Source of the DNA: a virus
IMG/VR virus record: IMGVR_UViG_3300009128_000021
Location: 1 to 52,783 of that record
Reading direction: 5' to 3' (one strand)
DNA: 52,783 nt
Shown here one piece after another: positions 13,733 to 20,213 of the stretch; position 1 is the first letter of the stretch; every line of letters starts with the position of its first letter. A program made the position numbers and the translations under genes. The notes beneath the pieces were generated by a model. The model made no database searches, was not told the DNA's origin, and was given only the letters and a program-made list of their open reading frames with translations.

Positions 13733-14220
13733 TCTTCCCACAGGTCCATCCAGTTCACCATGTCGCCGGTACAGGTGTAGGCGATGCACTCATCCCCGCC
13801 ACGGGTCCGGTCATTGTAGGTCCGGATGCCCCACTTGTGCCGGGTGGAGGGGACGTGCAGGATCGCCGCGTGGGTCATCGGCGTGTTGATGAGGAAGAAG
13901 AACTCCGGGAGCTTCCCGCTCAGCTCGTACTTCTCCCAGGTTGCCAGCTCACAGATCATGTAGTCCTGGTACGGCCAGTTGTACACGCCAGTGGCATCGG
14001 TGTTGTTCTGCTTCACCTCCAGCCGGTACTGCTCGGTGCCAACGTGCATGTGGATGTCCCCGGCGTCCGTGTAGTCGGCGTAGTTCTCACCCCGGGGACA
14101 GATCCGCAGCTTCGGGAAGGTGATGTCCAGGCCCTGCTTACTCAGGTAGGCAGCCACCACGGCCACCGGCATCTGGCTCTTCTTGAGCTTCCGCGTCAAG
14201 CGCGTGTGGAAGTCGATCAC
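13729..14220 (-). CDS. Putative PD-(D/E)XK-like nuclease
   Basis: A 163-aa protein (GTG start, overlapping the next gene by four bases). Asp55 in AGDIHMHV and Glu68/Lys70 in YRLEVKQN give the D-x(12)-ExK core typical of the PD-(D/E)XK fold, preceded by a helix rich in Val/Ala. It could be an endonuclease or a decayed restriction-type protein. No partner methylase is present. Confidence 0.55.
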   Translation of the reverse strand: MIDFHTRLTRKLKKSQMPVAVVAAYLSKQGLDITFPKLRICPRGENYADYTDAGDIHMHVGTEQYRLEVKQNNTDATGVYNWPYQDYMICELATWEKYELSGKLPEFFFLINTPMTHAAILHVPSTRHKWGIRTYNDRTRGGDECIAYTCTGDMVNWMDLWEE

Positions 14221-15047
14221 GGCAAGGGTATCCTCAGGTTGCCGAACTCATCCACCAGCGGCTGGCCGTCCGGATTCCCGCACCCGGCGTGTGCCCTCCG
14301 AAGCGCAGCGATCACCCGGCCGTAGTAGCAGTGCCGGGCGTTGCCCGTGTTGGAGTAGATGAAGTCCCCCGGCTTGGCCCCAGTGAAGACCCGCAGGATC
14401 GGATTGTAAGGCTGCCCGATGCCCTCCCAGTAACGGTTGTGGTGGGGGGTTTTCCGGGTGCCATTGAGCAGCACGATCTTGTCCGTCTCAAGGTCTTCCT
14501 CAAGCCGGGGGAGCAGGATGTCCAGGAAGTCCGGGTGGACCAGCTTGTAGTGCTTCGGGTCCATGCCGGTCCACCAGCCATGATCCTCCCACCAGTCATC
14601 CAGCAACACGCCAGCGCAATCGGTGTTGTCCAGGAACTGCTGCACCGAATCCAGCCAGACCTTCGGCCACCGGGGGTCTGACACGTTAAAGGCCATCGCG
14701 CCGTACCCGTCCGGGCTCCAGACCAGCGGCATCTTCGGATGTCCCGCGCCCTGGGGAGACGGCTGGAGGTCATGCTCCTTGGACTCCCAGCGCGGGTAGG
14801 CGAACATGTTAAAGTACACTACGGCTTTGTGCGCGAGGCTTGTGCCCTCGATGCGGCTCCAGCCGTAGGCGGTGGTGACGATGTGGTCAAATTGGAGTGC
14901 CGCCTCACGGACGGCCGGATGGTCCAGGCTGGACCCAGTGGCTACGATAAACAAAGGCTCCCCCCTCGGAGGTAGATGAGGGGGGAGCTGCAACGTGCGG
15001 CCGGGAGTCGGCCTGTGTCCCTGCACGACTCTGATAGTCTGCTGCAT
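14217..15047 (-). CDS. TIM-barrel glycosidase-like protein
   Basis: Up to 276 aa. A segment order typical of GHL/GH114-like TIM barrels is visible: IVATGSSLDHP, KAVVYFNMFAYPRW, MAFNVSDPRWPKVWLDSVQQ, then DCAGVLLDDWWEDH with paired Asp at the end of a strand, and KIVLLNGTRK. These folds cut or rearrange polysaccharides. Whether this copy is active is unknown. The start is uncertain: ATG 15047 has no good ribosome site, while TTG 14954 follows GAGGGGGGAG inside a hairpin. Flanking terminators mark it as the first gene of an independent cassette. Confidence 0.6.
   Translation of the reverse strand: MQQTIRVVQGHRPTPGRTLQLPPHLPPRGEPLFIVATGSSLDHPAVREAALQFDHIVTTAYGWSRIEGTSLAHKAVVYFNMFAYPRWESKEHDLQPSPQGAGHPKMPLVWSPDGYGAMAFNVSDPRWPKVWLDSVQQFLDNTDCAGVLLDDWWEDHGWWTGMDPKHYKLVHPDFLDILLPRLEEDLETDKIVLLNGTRKTPHHNRYWEGIGQPYNPILRVFTGAKPGDFIYSNTGNARHCYYGRVIAALRRAHAGCGNPDGQPLVDEFGNLRIPLP
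14957..14988 (-). promoter_or_regulatory. Perfect hairpin covering a possible ribosome site
   Basis: GCTCCCCCCTC (14957-14967) and GAGGGGGGAGC (14978-14988) pair perfectly over 11 bp with a 10-base loop. On the minus strand the 3' arm is the purine-rich ribosome site just before TTG 14954, and CCTTTGTTT follows. It could hide the start site, or act as an attenuator. Confidence 0.6.
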
Positions 15048-15065
15048 ATCGGACGTTGGTGTCAA

Positions 15066-15103
15066 GAAAAACCCCGCACCCATGTCCATCCTGGAGTGCG
15101 GGG
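15066..15103 (-). terminator. Leftward intrinsic terminator
   Basis: CCCCGCAC (15072-15079) pairs with GTGCGGGG (15096-15103); on the minus strand the stem is followed by TTTTTCTT. It ends the 17.6-15.1 kb operon upstream of the glycosidase-like gene. Confidence 0.85.
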
Positions 15104-15120
15104 ACGCGATTGCGGCGCGT

Positions 15121-15501
15121 TTAAAGCTGCTGGCCTCCGATGTCCTTGTCAAAGCGATGGAGGAAGTAGCTCTTCTGGAGATTGGCCAGTTCCTTCATCA
15201 TGTTCTTGGTCCCCGGGCTTCGGCCGTCCCAAAAGATCAGGGCAAGGTCACAGTACTCCGCCATCTCGCGGTTGCGGATGACACCCGCGCTCTTGCCGTG
15301 GATGTTCCAGTCGGCACGAAACTCTTTCCAGGGGACTCCATGCTCTTGCGCCCACACTTCACCGAGAAAATCTGCTCCGAGAGCGTGGCCGCTCACCACT
15401 TCGGTGACATCTGCTTCCAGCTTGTCCTCAAGTCGGCGGATCTCCGACTTGAGCCATGGGTAGTCGCGGAAATCCCGCGACCCTGCAACGAGGAGCTTCA
15501 C
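15121..15501 (-). CDS. SLOG-domain (DUF2493-like) protein
   Basis: A 126-aa protein of the YspA/cpYpsA-related SLOG type: LLVAGSRDFRDYP, VVSGHALGADFLGE, EFRADWNIHGKSAGVIRNREM and ALIFWDGRSPGTKNM are the full set of family motifs. SLOG folds bind nucleotide-derived ligands such as NAD or ADP-ribose derivatives. In phages they may sense or remove signalling nucleotides, an inference only. GTG start overlapping the preceding stop (GTGA). The length is normal for the family. Confidence 0.85.
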   Translation of the reverse strand: MKLLVAGSRDFRDYPWLKSEIRRLEDKLEADVTEVVSGHALGADFLGEVWAQEHGVPWKEFRADWNIHGKSAGVIRNREMAEYCDLALIFWDGRSPGTKNMMKELANLQKSYFLHRFDKDIGGQQL

Positions 15502-15791
15502 GGCTGAAATCCCTCCAGGAAGTCCTCACCCTTGAGGCTCTGCTGGAGAGAGCCGCCTTTGACTTTGGGGACATGGACCTCGGCCACCCCGAAGGTCGGC
15601 CGGACAATGTAGGTGATTTTGCAGCATGATCCTTGGAAGTGGGTGAAGCGTCCTGACTGATCGTGACGCTCCTGCATGTGGACTTTCGCCATGCACCGCT
15701 GACACAATGAAGTATGCACCAATTTCTCAAGCGGCCCTGTGTCTTTATCTTTTAGGCCCCTGACTGCTTTTGTGGCTTGTCTTCCTGCCAT
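15498..15791 (-). CDS. Small Cys/His protein of unknown function
   Basis: A 97-aa protein; ATG 15791 shares its A with the preceding TGA stop (TGATG). CQRC at about 30, His residues and SCC about 20 residues later suggest one zinc site. The C-terminal half is beta-rich. It may be a partner of the SLOG or alpha-CTD-like protein in the same operon. Confidence 0.55.
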   Translation of the reverse strand: MAGRQATKAVRGLKDKDTGPLEKLVHTSLCQRCMAKVHMQERHDQSGRFTHFQGSCCKITYIVRPTFGVAEVHVPKVKGGSLQQSLKGEDFLEGFQP

Positions 15792-16258
15792 CACTTCTCC
15801 TTCAGCTTCAGTCCGTACTTCTCCAGGATCATGCGGATGTTTTCCACCGATCCCTTGCCCATGCCGGGCAATTCCAAGAGCTGCTTGGGAGCTTTCTCCA
15901 CCAGCTCAAAGACATAAAAAATCCCTGCATGGAGCAGGGCGTTTTCGGCGCGAGAGCTGAGGACCAGCTCCTGGATTGTGTTGTTAAGAACCGCAGCATC
16001 GGCTTCAGGTTCTCCAGCCTCCGTCACCGGCACTCCGGGCGCAGACTCAATCGCTTTCGCGTCATCGGTGCTGAGTACGTCCTTGTCCCAGGCTGTGTCC
16101 AGGATCTCGTAGAGCTGCCTCAGCGCCCTCTTCTTCCCAGCCTCCAGGCGGATCGGAGCGGGGGTCCAGTTGATGATCTCCCCGTGGTCATTGTAGGTGA
16201 CCTCGTACACCCCGTAGGCTCCGCCCGGATTCCTCATGATCCGGTAGTTAAACGACAC
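15791..16258 (-). CDS. RNA polymerase alpha-CTD-like protein
   Basis: A 155-aa protein, GTG start with AAGGAGG upstream. Residues 95-152 match the C-terminal domain of the bacterial RNA polymerase alpha subunit: LVLSSRAENALLHAGIF, then LVEKAPKQLLELPGMGKGSV and an ending helix. Residues equivalent to E. coli Arg265, Asn268, Gly296 and Ser299, the contacts to A/T-rich UP-element DNA, are present as Arg103, Asn106, Gly134 and Ser137. The N-terminal 90 residues are unrelated to alpha-NTD, with a beta-rich start and an acidic linker. It may act as a transcription regulator that mimics or competes with host alpha-CTD. Confidence 0.8.
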   Translation of the reverse strand: MSFNYRIMRNPGGAYGVYEVTYNDHGEIINWTPAPIRLEAGKKRALRQLYEILDTAWDKDVLSTDDAKAIESAPGVPVTEAGEPEADAAVLNNTIQELVLSSRAENALLHAGIFYVFELVEKAPKQLLELPGMGKGSVENIRMILEKYGLKLKEK

Positions 16259-16259
16259 C

Positions 16260-16706
16260 CTACGCCTCCTTCTTCCCCACCACCCCGGCGACCAGCCGGT
16301 GGGTCATGCTGACCGCAGCATCCACCATCTCGTGGTTCTGCTGGGGGGAGCGGACCCCGTGACGGTCTATCATGCGGAGGAGAATGGCGTGGGCAATCTT
16401 GAGGTCGGTTTCGCGGGTCTTGGTCTTGGCAGTGTGCTTGACCAGGGCTTCCTTCGTCTTCGGCCCCAGTCGCTTCCCGATCCGCTGTCCGCCCATCGGC
16501 CGTCTCGGTGTGGGGATGGGCTCATCCCCTGCGGCCTGTGCTTTCTCGTTCTTCTTGATCCAGTCCCAGGCTTCTTCGTCTGAATCAAAGCGGCCAACGA
16601 GGTAGCCGGATGAGTTGGCCTCAGGCCAACGGAATCTTGCGATGTGAACGTCTTTTCCAGACTTCAGAGTCTGGACGATGACCGTAGGTTTAGCTTCCCT
16701 CGGCAT
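16260..16706 (-). CDS. Hypothetical protein
   Basis: A 148-aa basic protein. The N-terminal 55 residues look like a small beta-rich domain (TVIVQTLKSGKDVHIARFRW), then a Pro/Arg linker (PTPRRPMGGQRIGKRL), and a helical C-terminus. No family recognised. Overlaps the XRE gene by 17 bp. Confidence 0.6.
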   Translation of the reverse strand: MPREAKPTVIVQTLKSGKDVHIARFRWPEANSSGYLVGRFDSDEEAWDWIKKNEKAQAAGDEPIPTPRRPMGGQRIGKRLGPKTKEALVKHTAKTKTRETDLKIAHAILLRMIDRHGVRSPQQNHEMVDAAVSMTHRLVAGVVGKKEA

Positions 16707-17034
16707 CCTCTACCTCCTGAATGACCGCCTCACCTTCCTCAACCGCTTTGGCCCCACGCATAAAGACCCGCTTGAGGGAGTAGTAGGCGTGTTTGTAAGG
16801 GGGAACTGTCCAGATAGGTTTCTTGCCGAAGGCCAGCCATGCAGGGCAGCAGCCTAAGGCAACCGATAGCGCGATGACGGTCACCAGGGGAGGGAGCTGG
16901 TTACCGTTCTCATAGTTGCTGATGGTGATGCGACTGAGCGAGGAGATCGCCGCGAGATCCTTCTGAGAAAGGTTGGCCTTTTCACGAGTGCCCCGGAGGC
17001 GTTCTCCCAACTCAACCGCCAGATCGTTCTTCAC
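16690..17034 (-). CDS. XRE-family regulator
   Basis: A 114-aa protein, GTG start. Residues 8-65 are an XRE domain (LRGTREKANLSQKDLAAISS, ISNYENGNQLPPL). The C-terminal half contains a hydrophobic, Cys-containing stretch and a basic helix (KRVFMRGAKAVEE), without autocleavage motifs. Being near the divergent leftward/late control region, it could govern one of these promoters. One of three XRE proteins, so which is the lysogeny repressor is open. Confidence 0.8.
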   Translation of the reverse strand: MKNDLAVELGERLRGTREKANLSQKDLAAISSLSRITISNYENGNQLPPLVTVIALSVALGCCPAWLAFGKKPIWTVPPYKHAYYSLKRVFMRGAKAVEEGEAVIQEVEDAEGS

Positions 17035-17186
17035 TACGCATCCTTCCGAAGAGCGTCCTCTTTCATCCAGACTTCCAGCTCAGCCATGATCCTGACCCAG
17101 CTTTTCATCTGAATGGCGATCCACAGGATTGATCCCGTCAGGACCGCACCCATCACCAGCAAGATGATCGTGCAATATTGTGACAT
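17034..17186 (-). CDS. Small membrane protein
   Basis: A 50-aa protein; ATG 17186 has GGGAGG five bases upstream. One transmembrane helix (TIILLVMGAVLTGSILWIAI) near the N-terminus, then a charged cytoplasmic tail. It overlaps the XRE GTG by one base. Function unknown. Confidence 0.55.
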   Translation of the reverse strand: MSQYCTIILLVMGAVLTGSILWIAIQMKSWVRIMAELEVWMKEDALRKDA

Positions 17187-17306
17187 CCGCACCTCCCTGT
17201 TTGCCAATTGGATCTGTAATAGCAAACGCGGGGGGCGGGGGGCAAGGTCAAAATACCGACTGTGCTATTTTAACACACCACGGCTCCCTACAGCAAGTGA
17301 CAGCAA
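17187..17306 (-). promoter_or_regulatory. Leftward control region with promoter and two inverted repeats
   Basis: On the minus strand TTGCTG (17291-17296) and TAAAAT (17267-17272) are 18 bp apart. Downstream lies AAAATA-N10-TATTTT, then GTTTGC-N17-GCAAAC just before the ribosome site of the 17186 gene. This 120-bp gap holds no ORF and is probably the operator region of the XRE operon. Confidence 0.5.
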
Positions 17307-17507
17307 CTACTTGCGCTTCTCCTGCTCGACCTCCACCTGAATTCGGCGGAGTACGGCCTTGCAGTGGACCCACATCCGGGGGCTCATGCGATAACGGGTG
17401 CTGACGGCCCGGGAGTCGTACCAGTCGGTCAGCTCTTCCAGGATGTGAAGCAGCTCCCTCCGCTGACGGAGGAGCCGCGCCCGGTCATGATCCGGGGAAT
17501 TCTTCAT
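17307..17507 (-). CDS. Small basic hypothetical protein
   Basis: A 66-aa, Arg-rich helical protein (RARLLRQRRELLHILEELTD). ATG 17507 lies within the upstream gene's end (23-bp overlap). No family recognised. Confidence 0.5.
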   Translation of the reverse strand: MKNSPDHDRARLLRQRRELLHILEELTDWYDSRAVSTRYRMSPRMWVHCKAVLRRIQVEVEQEKRK

Positions 17508-17655
17508 CGGTTAGGATGTCCACCCGGCCGGACTCGTGAAACACGATCCAGTCCCCCGGGTTTCCCGAAAGCATCCGCTCCCCTTGCTTGAGTTGGATGT
17601 GCCGCTTCAGCTCCAGGGCGTTCACTTCCTCTTCCTTCAGCGTCATTTTCTCCAC
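17485..17655 (-). CDS. Small hypothetical protein
   Basis: About 56 aa, starting at GTG 17655 (GGAG five bases upstream); ATG 17646 and ATG 17715 are alternatives. The product is mixed alpha/beta, with a closing DWIVFHESGRVDIL strand pair. First gene leftward of the divergent control region. Confidence 0.5.
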   Translation of the reverse strand: MEKMTLKEEEVNALELKRHIQLKQGERMLSGNPGDWIVFHESGRVDILTDEEFPGS

Positions 17656-17683
17656 GCCATCTCCATTTCGTGCCGCAAACTCC

Positions 17684-17717
17684 TTGACAACATATGGTAG
17701 TTTACTCAATACCATAT
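17684..17717. promoter_or_regulatory. Divergent control region: -35 box and palindromic operator
   Basis: ATATGGTA (17692-17699) and TACCATAT (17710-17717) form a perfect inverted repeat with a 10-base spacer, i.e. half-sites one and a half to two DNA turns apart. TTGACA (17684-17689) precedes it on the plus strand; the -10 is not clear (CAATAC, 17707-17712, at 17 bp). It sits between the leftward operon and the late operon and is the best candidate for late-gene control. Confidence 0.6.
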
Positions 17718-17744
17718 ACTACACCTATGAGTACAGGAGCAAAG

Positions 17745-18023
17745 ATGCTTTCTCCGACAGGTACGCGGCTTTTGGTGCGGCCCCTCCCCGAAGAACAGTG
17801 GCCCGAGGGCACCCTTCCTGAAACACCCGCCATCCACCTCCCCGACTCGGTGCGGAAGCAAACGCCGGATTGGGACTTCGGAACCATCGTGAGGACCGGC
17901 CCCGAGGTTTCCAGGGTGGAGAAAGATCAGATCGTCTTCTTCCAGTACCACGACAACCGGCCGAGCATCACCGGCCTGTCCATCGTGGAGGAGGGGGAGA
18001 TCGCTGGGGTTTATGAACCGTGA
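17745..18023 (+). CDS. GroES-like co-chaperonin
   Basis: A 92-aa protein resembling 10-kDa chaperonins: MLSPTGTRLLVRPLPEEQ, IHLPDSVRKQ, GTIVRTGPEVSRVEKDQIVF and a closing GLSIVEEGEIAGVYEP. ATG 17745 is chosen for CAGGAG six bases upstream; ATG 17727 lacks one. The mobile-loop region is shortened and changed, as in phage co-chaperonins. It would cap host GroEL and help fold the large capsid protein, by analogy with T4 gp31. First gene of the late operon and overlaps the terminase gene by GTGA. Confidence 0.85.
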   Translation: MLSPTGTRLLVRPLPEEQWPEGTLPETPAIHLPDSVRKQTPDWDFGTIVRTGPEVSRVEKDQIVFFQYHDNRPSITGLSIVEEGEIAGVYEP

Positions 18024-18880
18024 TTCAGCATACCTACGGCAAGAACACCTGGACCTACTACACGGAGGAAGAGGCCCAGGAGCGGGGGATTGAGTACGAG
18101 GCTGACTGGCGCAACGGTGTTGCCGGTGGTCACGTCCTCACCGATGACGGCTGGGTAGCCCCGGTTGTCCACAACGGCCGCGCCTCCCATGGCACTTACC
18201 CATGGGTGCGGATTCCAACCGGCACCTTCTTGGGATACCCCAAGGAGAAGATGACCTCCGAGGAGCGGGAAGACCGGCACAGCTTCCTGGGCAAGCGCAC
18301 GGATTACAAGAATCCCCATAGGCGCTTGACCAAGAATGAGCGGCGGTTCGTCCTCTTCTTCCTGAAGACCTTTGACACGGTGCAAGCGTACTGGGAGGTC
18401 ATCGAGAAGAAGAAGGATCGGACGTTGCCTGAAGCGGAGATGGAGCGCCGGGCCTACCGCTACGCAACACAAAGGGCCAATGTCCGGATGGCAATTGAGA
18501 AGGGCACTGAGCAGATCCTTGAGAAAGCTGGCCTGACCAAAGAGTGGTGGGCTAGGAAGCTCAAAGACACCGTGGAGTCCTCAGAGCGTCCCATAGACGC
18601 GCTGAAGGGCCTGGAACTTGGGGCAAAGGTACTCGGACTCACCTCAGGCGACAGCCAGGACAAGGGGCCGCATTTCTTCGGCATCGCCACCCGCGAAGTA
18701 GAGCTGGTGGCTGGAGAGAGGCGCGAACTCCTTGACGAGGCAAGAGAGGTGGGCGGCGGAACAAACGGAGGCAGCGGAGCTACTGTCCCGGATGAGGGAG
18801 GACATGGGGCTCTTCGGGAAGCTGATGTTTCCGAGGGTGCTGTCCAAGAAGATCCCGCCGTTTCACAACGAGATTTATAG
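18020..18880 (+). CDS. terS: Terminase small subunit
   Basis: A 286-aa frame with GTG start. Residues 100-215 show the terminase-small pattern: LTKNERRFVLFFLKTFDTVQ as the N-terminal HTH, then AYRYATQRANVRMAI and WWARKLKDTVESSERPIDA. Residues 1-95 are an extra N-terminal domain. The last 50 residues overlap the large subunit in another frame and look low-complexity, but no earlier stop occurs. TerS recognises packaging sites and loads the motor. Confidence 0.75.
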   Translation: MIQHTYGKNTWTYYTEEEAQERGIEYEADWRNGVAGGHVLTDDGWVAPVVHNGRASHGTYPWVRIPTGTFLGYPKEKMTSEEREDRHSFLGKRTDYKNPHRRLTKNERRFVLFFLKTFDTVQAYWEVIEKKKDRTLPEAEMERRAYRYATQRANVRMAIEKGTEQILEKAGLTKEWWARKLKDTVESSERPIDALKGLELGAKVLGLTSGDSQDKGPHFFGIATREVELVAGERRELLDEAREVGGGTNGGSGATVPDEGGHGALREADVSEGAVQEDPAVSQRDL

Positions 18881-20213
18881 CCTCCTCGCTAATCAGGAGG
18901 TCAAGAAGAGGGCCATCCTCGCTCCCCGTGGACACTCCAAGTCCACCTTGGGGAGCTTCGTCTATCCCATGTACAAGGCCCTCTTTAAGGACCCCGAGGA
19001 ACCGCGCTTCATCGTGATTGTCTCGGAGTCCCAGGACCAGGCAGTCAACTTCCTCAGCAATATCAAGATGGCCTTAGAGGAGAATCCCCGGATTCGCTAC
19101 TACTTCGGGGATCTGGTGGGGGACCTGTGGACGCAGGATGACATCATCCTGAAGAACAAGGTCCGCATCAAGGCCATCGGTACTCGCCAGCGTGTCCGAG
19201 GCATCAACTTCCTCTCCAAGCGTCCCACCGACATCATCCTGGATGACTTTGAGAGTGAGCTTAACTCGCTCACTCCGGAGAACCGTCACCGCAATATGGA
19301 CTGGGTGGCTGGTGCCATCGAGCCCAGCCTGGATGACGATGGCGTCCTGACGTGCATCGGCACGATTGTCCATGAGGGCACCTACCTCAACGGTCTTCGC
19401 AAGGACCCGCGCTTTGAGGTCCTCTTTTACGAAGCGATCATGGATGGCGAGTCCATCTGGCCGGAGCGGTTCCCCAAGGAACGCATGGAGCAGATCCGCG
19501 AGAGCTACCGCGCTCGTGGCCTGATCCACATGTACTACCAGGAGTACTTTAACCAGCCGCGCAACCCCGAAGAGCAGGCGTTTAAACAGCAGGACATCCA
19601 GCACTATGACGGCGACATCACCGTCAAGGATGGCCAGTCCTACATCTCCCTGAATCAGCCGGACGGCACCACGAAAGAGAAGCCGGTCAACGTGTACTGC
19701 GGCGTTGACCTGGCTATCAGCTCCCGGGGTGACTTCAGCGTCATCGTTCCTCTCGCCGTGGACGCGGACGAGAACCTCTACGTTGGCGACTACTTCCGCA
19801 AGCGCGTGGAGCCGGACCGGATCATTGATGAGCTGTTTCAGTTCCGCTTCCGGTACAACCCGCAGCTCTTCGTCATCGAGACCACGGCATACCAGCAGGC
19901 TCTCATCACTTTCCTGAGGAAGGCGATGGTGGAGCGGGGAATCCATTTCCCCATCAAGGAAGTCAAGCCGCGTCTCGCCAAAGACATTCGGCTCATGAGC
20001 CTCCAGCCCTTCTTCGTGGCCAACAAGATTTTTCTGAAGCGCCGTCACACGGAGCTGGAAGAGGAGCTGCTCGCGTTCCCGCGAGGCAAGCACGATGACC
20101 TTTTGGATGGGCTGCATAACGCGGCCTCCTTCGCGGTCCGCGCTGCCCCCAACCAAGATGCGATCACAACCAACTGGGAGTACTTCAGTGCCCCTAGCTG
20201 GAGGGTGCTATGA
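18732..20213 (+). CDS. terL: Terminase large subunit
   Basis: A 493-aa packaging ATPase/nuclease. Walker-A-like APRGHSKST at 64-72, Walker B IILDDFE at 168-174, and RNase-H-like nuclease residues Asp326 and Asp334 (GVDLAISSRGD), Glu383 (FVIETTAYQ) and Asp455/456 (KHDDLLDGLHNA). The TTG at 18732 keeps the full N-terminal helix and has GGAGAGAGG upstream; ATG 18804 is an alternative. Overlaps TerS by 149 bp and the portal by four (ATGA). A GTTTAAAC (19580) encodes Phe-Lys. Confidence 0.95.
   Translation: MTRQERWAAEQTEAAELLSRMREDMGLFGKLMFPRVLSKKIPPFHNEIYSLLANQEVKKRAILAPRGHSKSTLGSFVYPMYKALFKDPEEPRFIVIVSESQDQAVNFLSNIKMALEENPRIRYYFGDLVGDLWTQDDIILKNKVRIKAIGTRQRVRGINFLSKRPTDIILDDFESELNSLTPENRHRNMDWVAGAIEPSLDDDGVLTCIGTIVHEGTYLNGLRKDPRFEVLFYEAIMDGESIWPERFPKERMEQIRESYRARGLIHMYYQEYFNQPRNPEEQAFKQQDIQHYDGDITVKDGQSYISLNQPDGTTKEKPVNVYCGVDLAISSRGDFSVIVPLAVDADENLYVGDYFRKRVEPDRIIDELFQFRFRYNPQLFVIETTAYQQALITFLRKAMVERGIHFPIKEVKPRLAKDIRLMSLQPFFVANKIFLKRRHTELEEELLAFPRGKHDDLLDGLHNAASFAVRAAPNQDAITTNWEYFSAPSWRVL

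Noticed and set aside
13729-14220. Restriction-modification system
   Set aside because: A nuclease-like protein is present, but no methyltransferase motif is found in this window.
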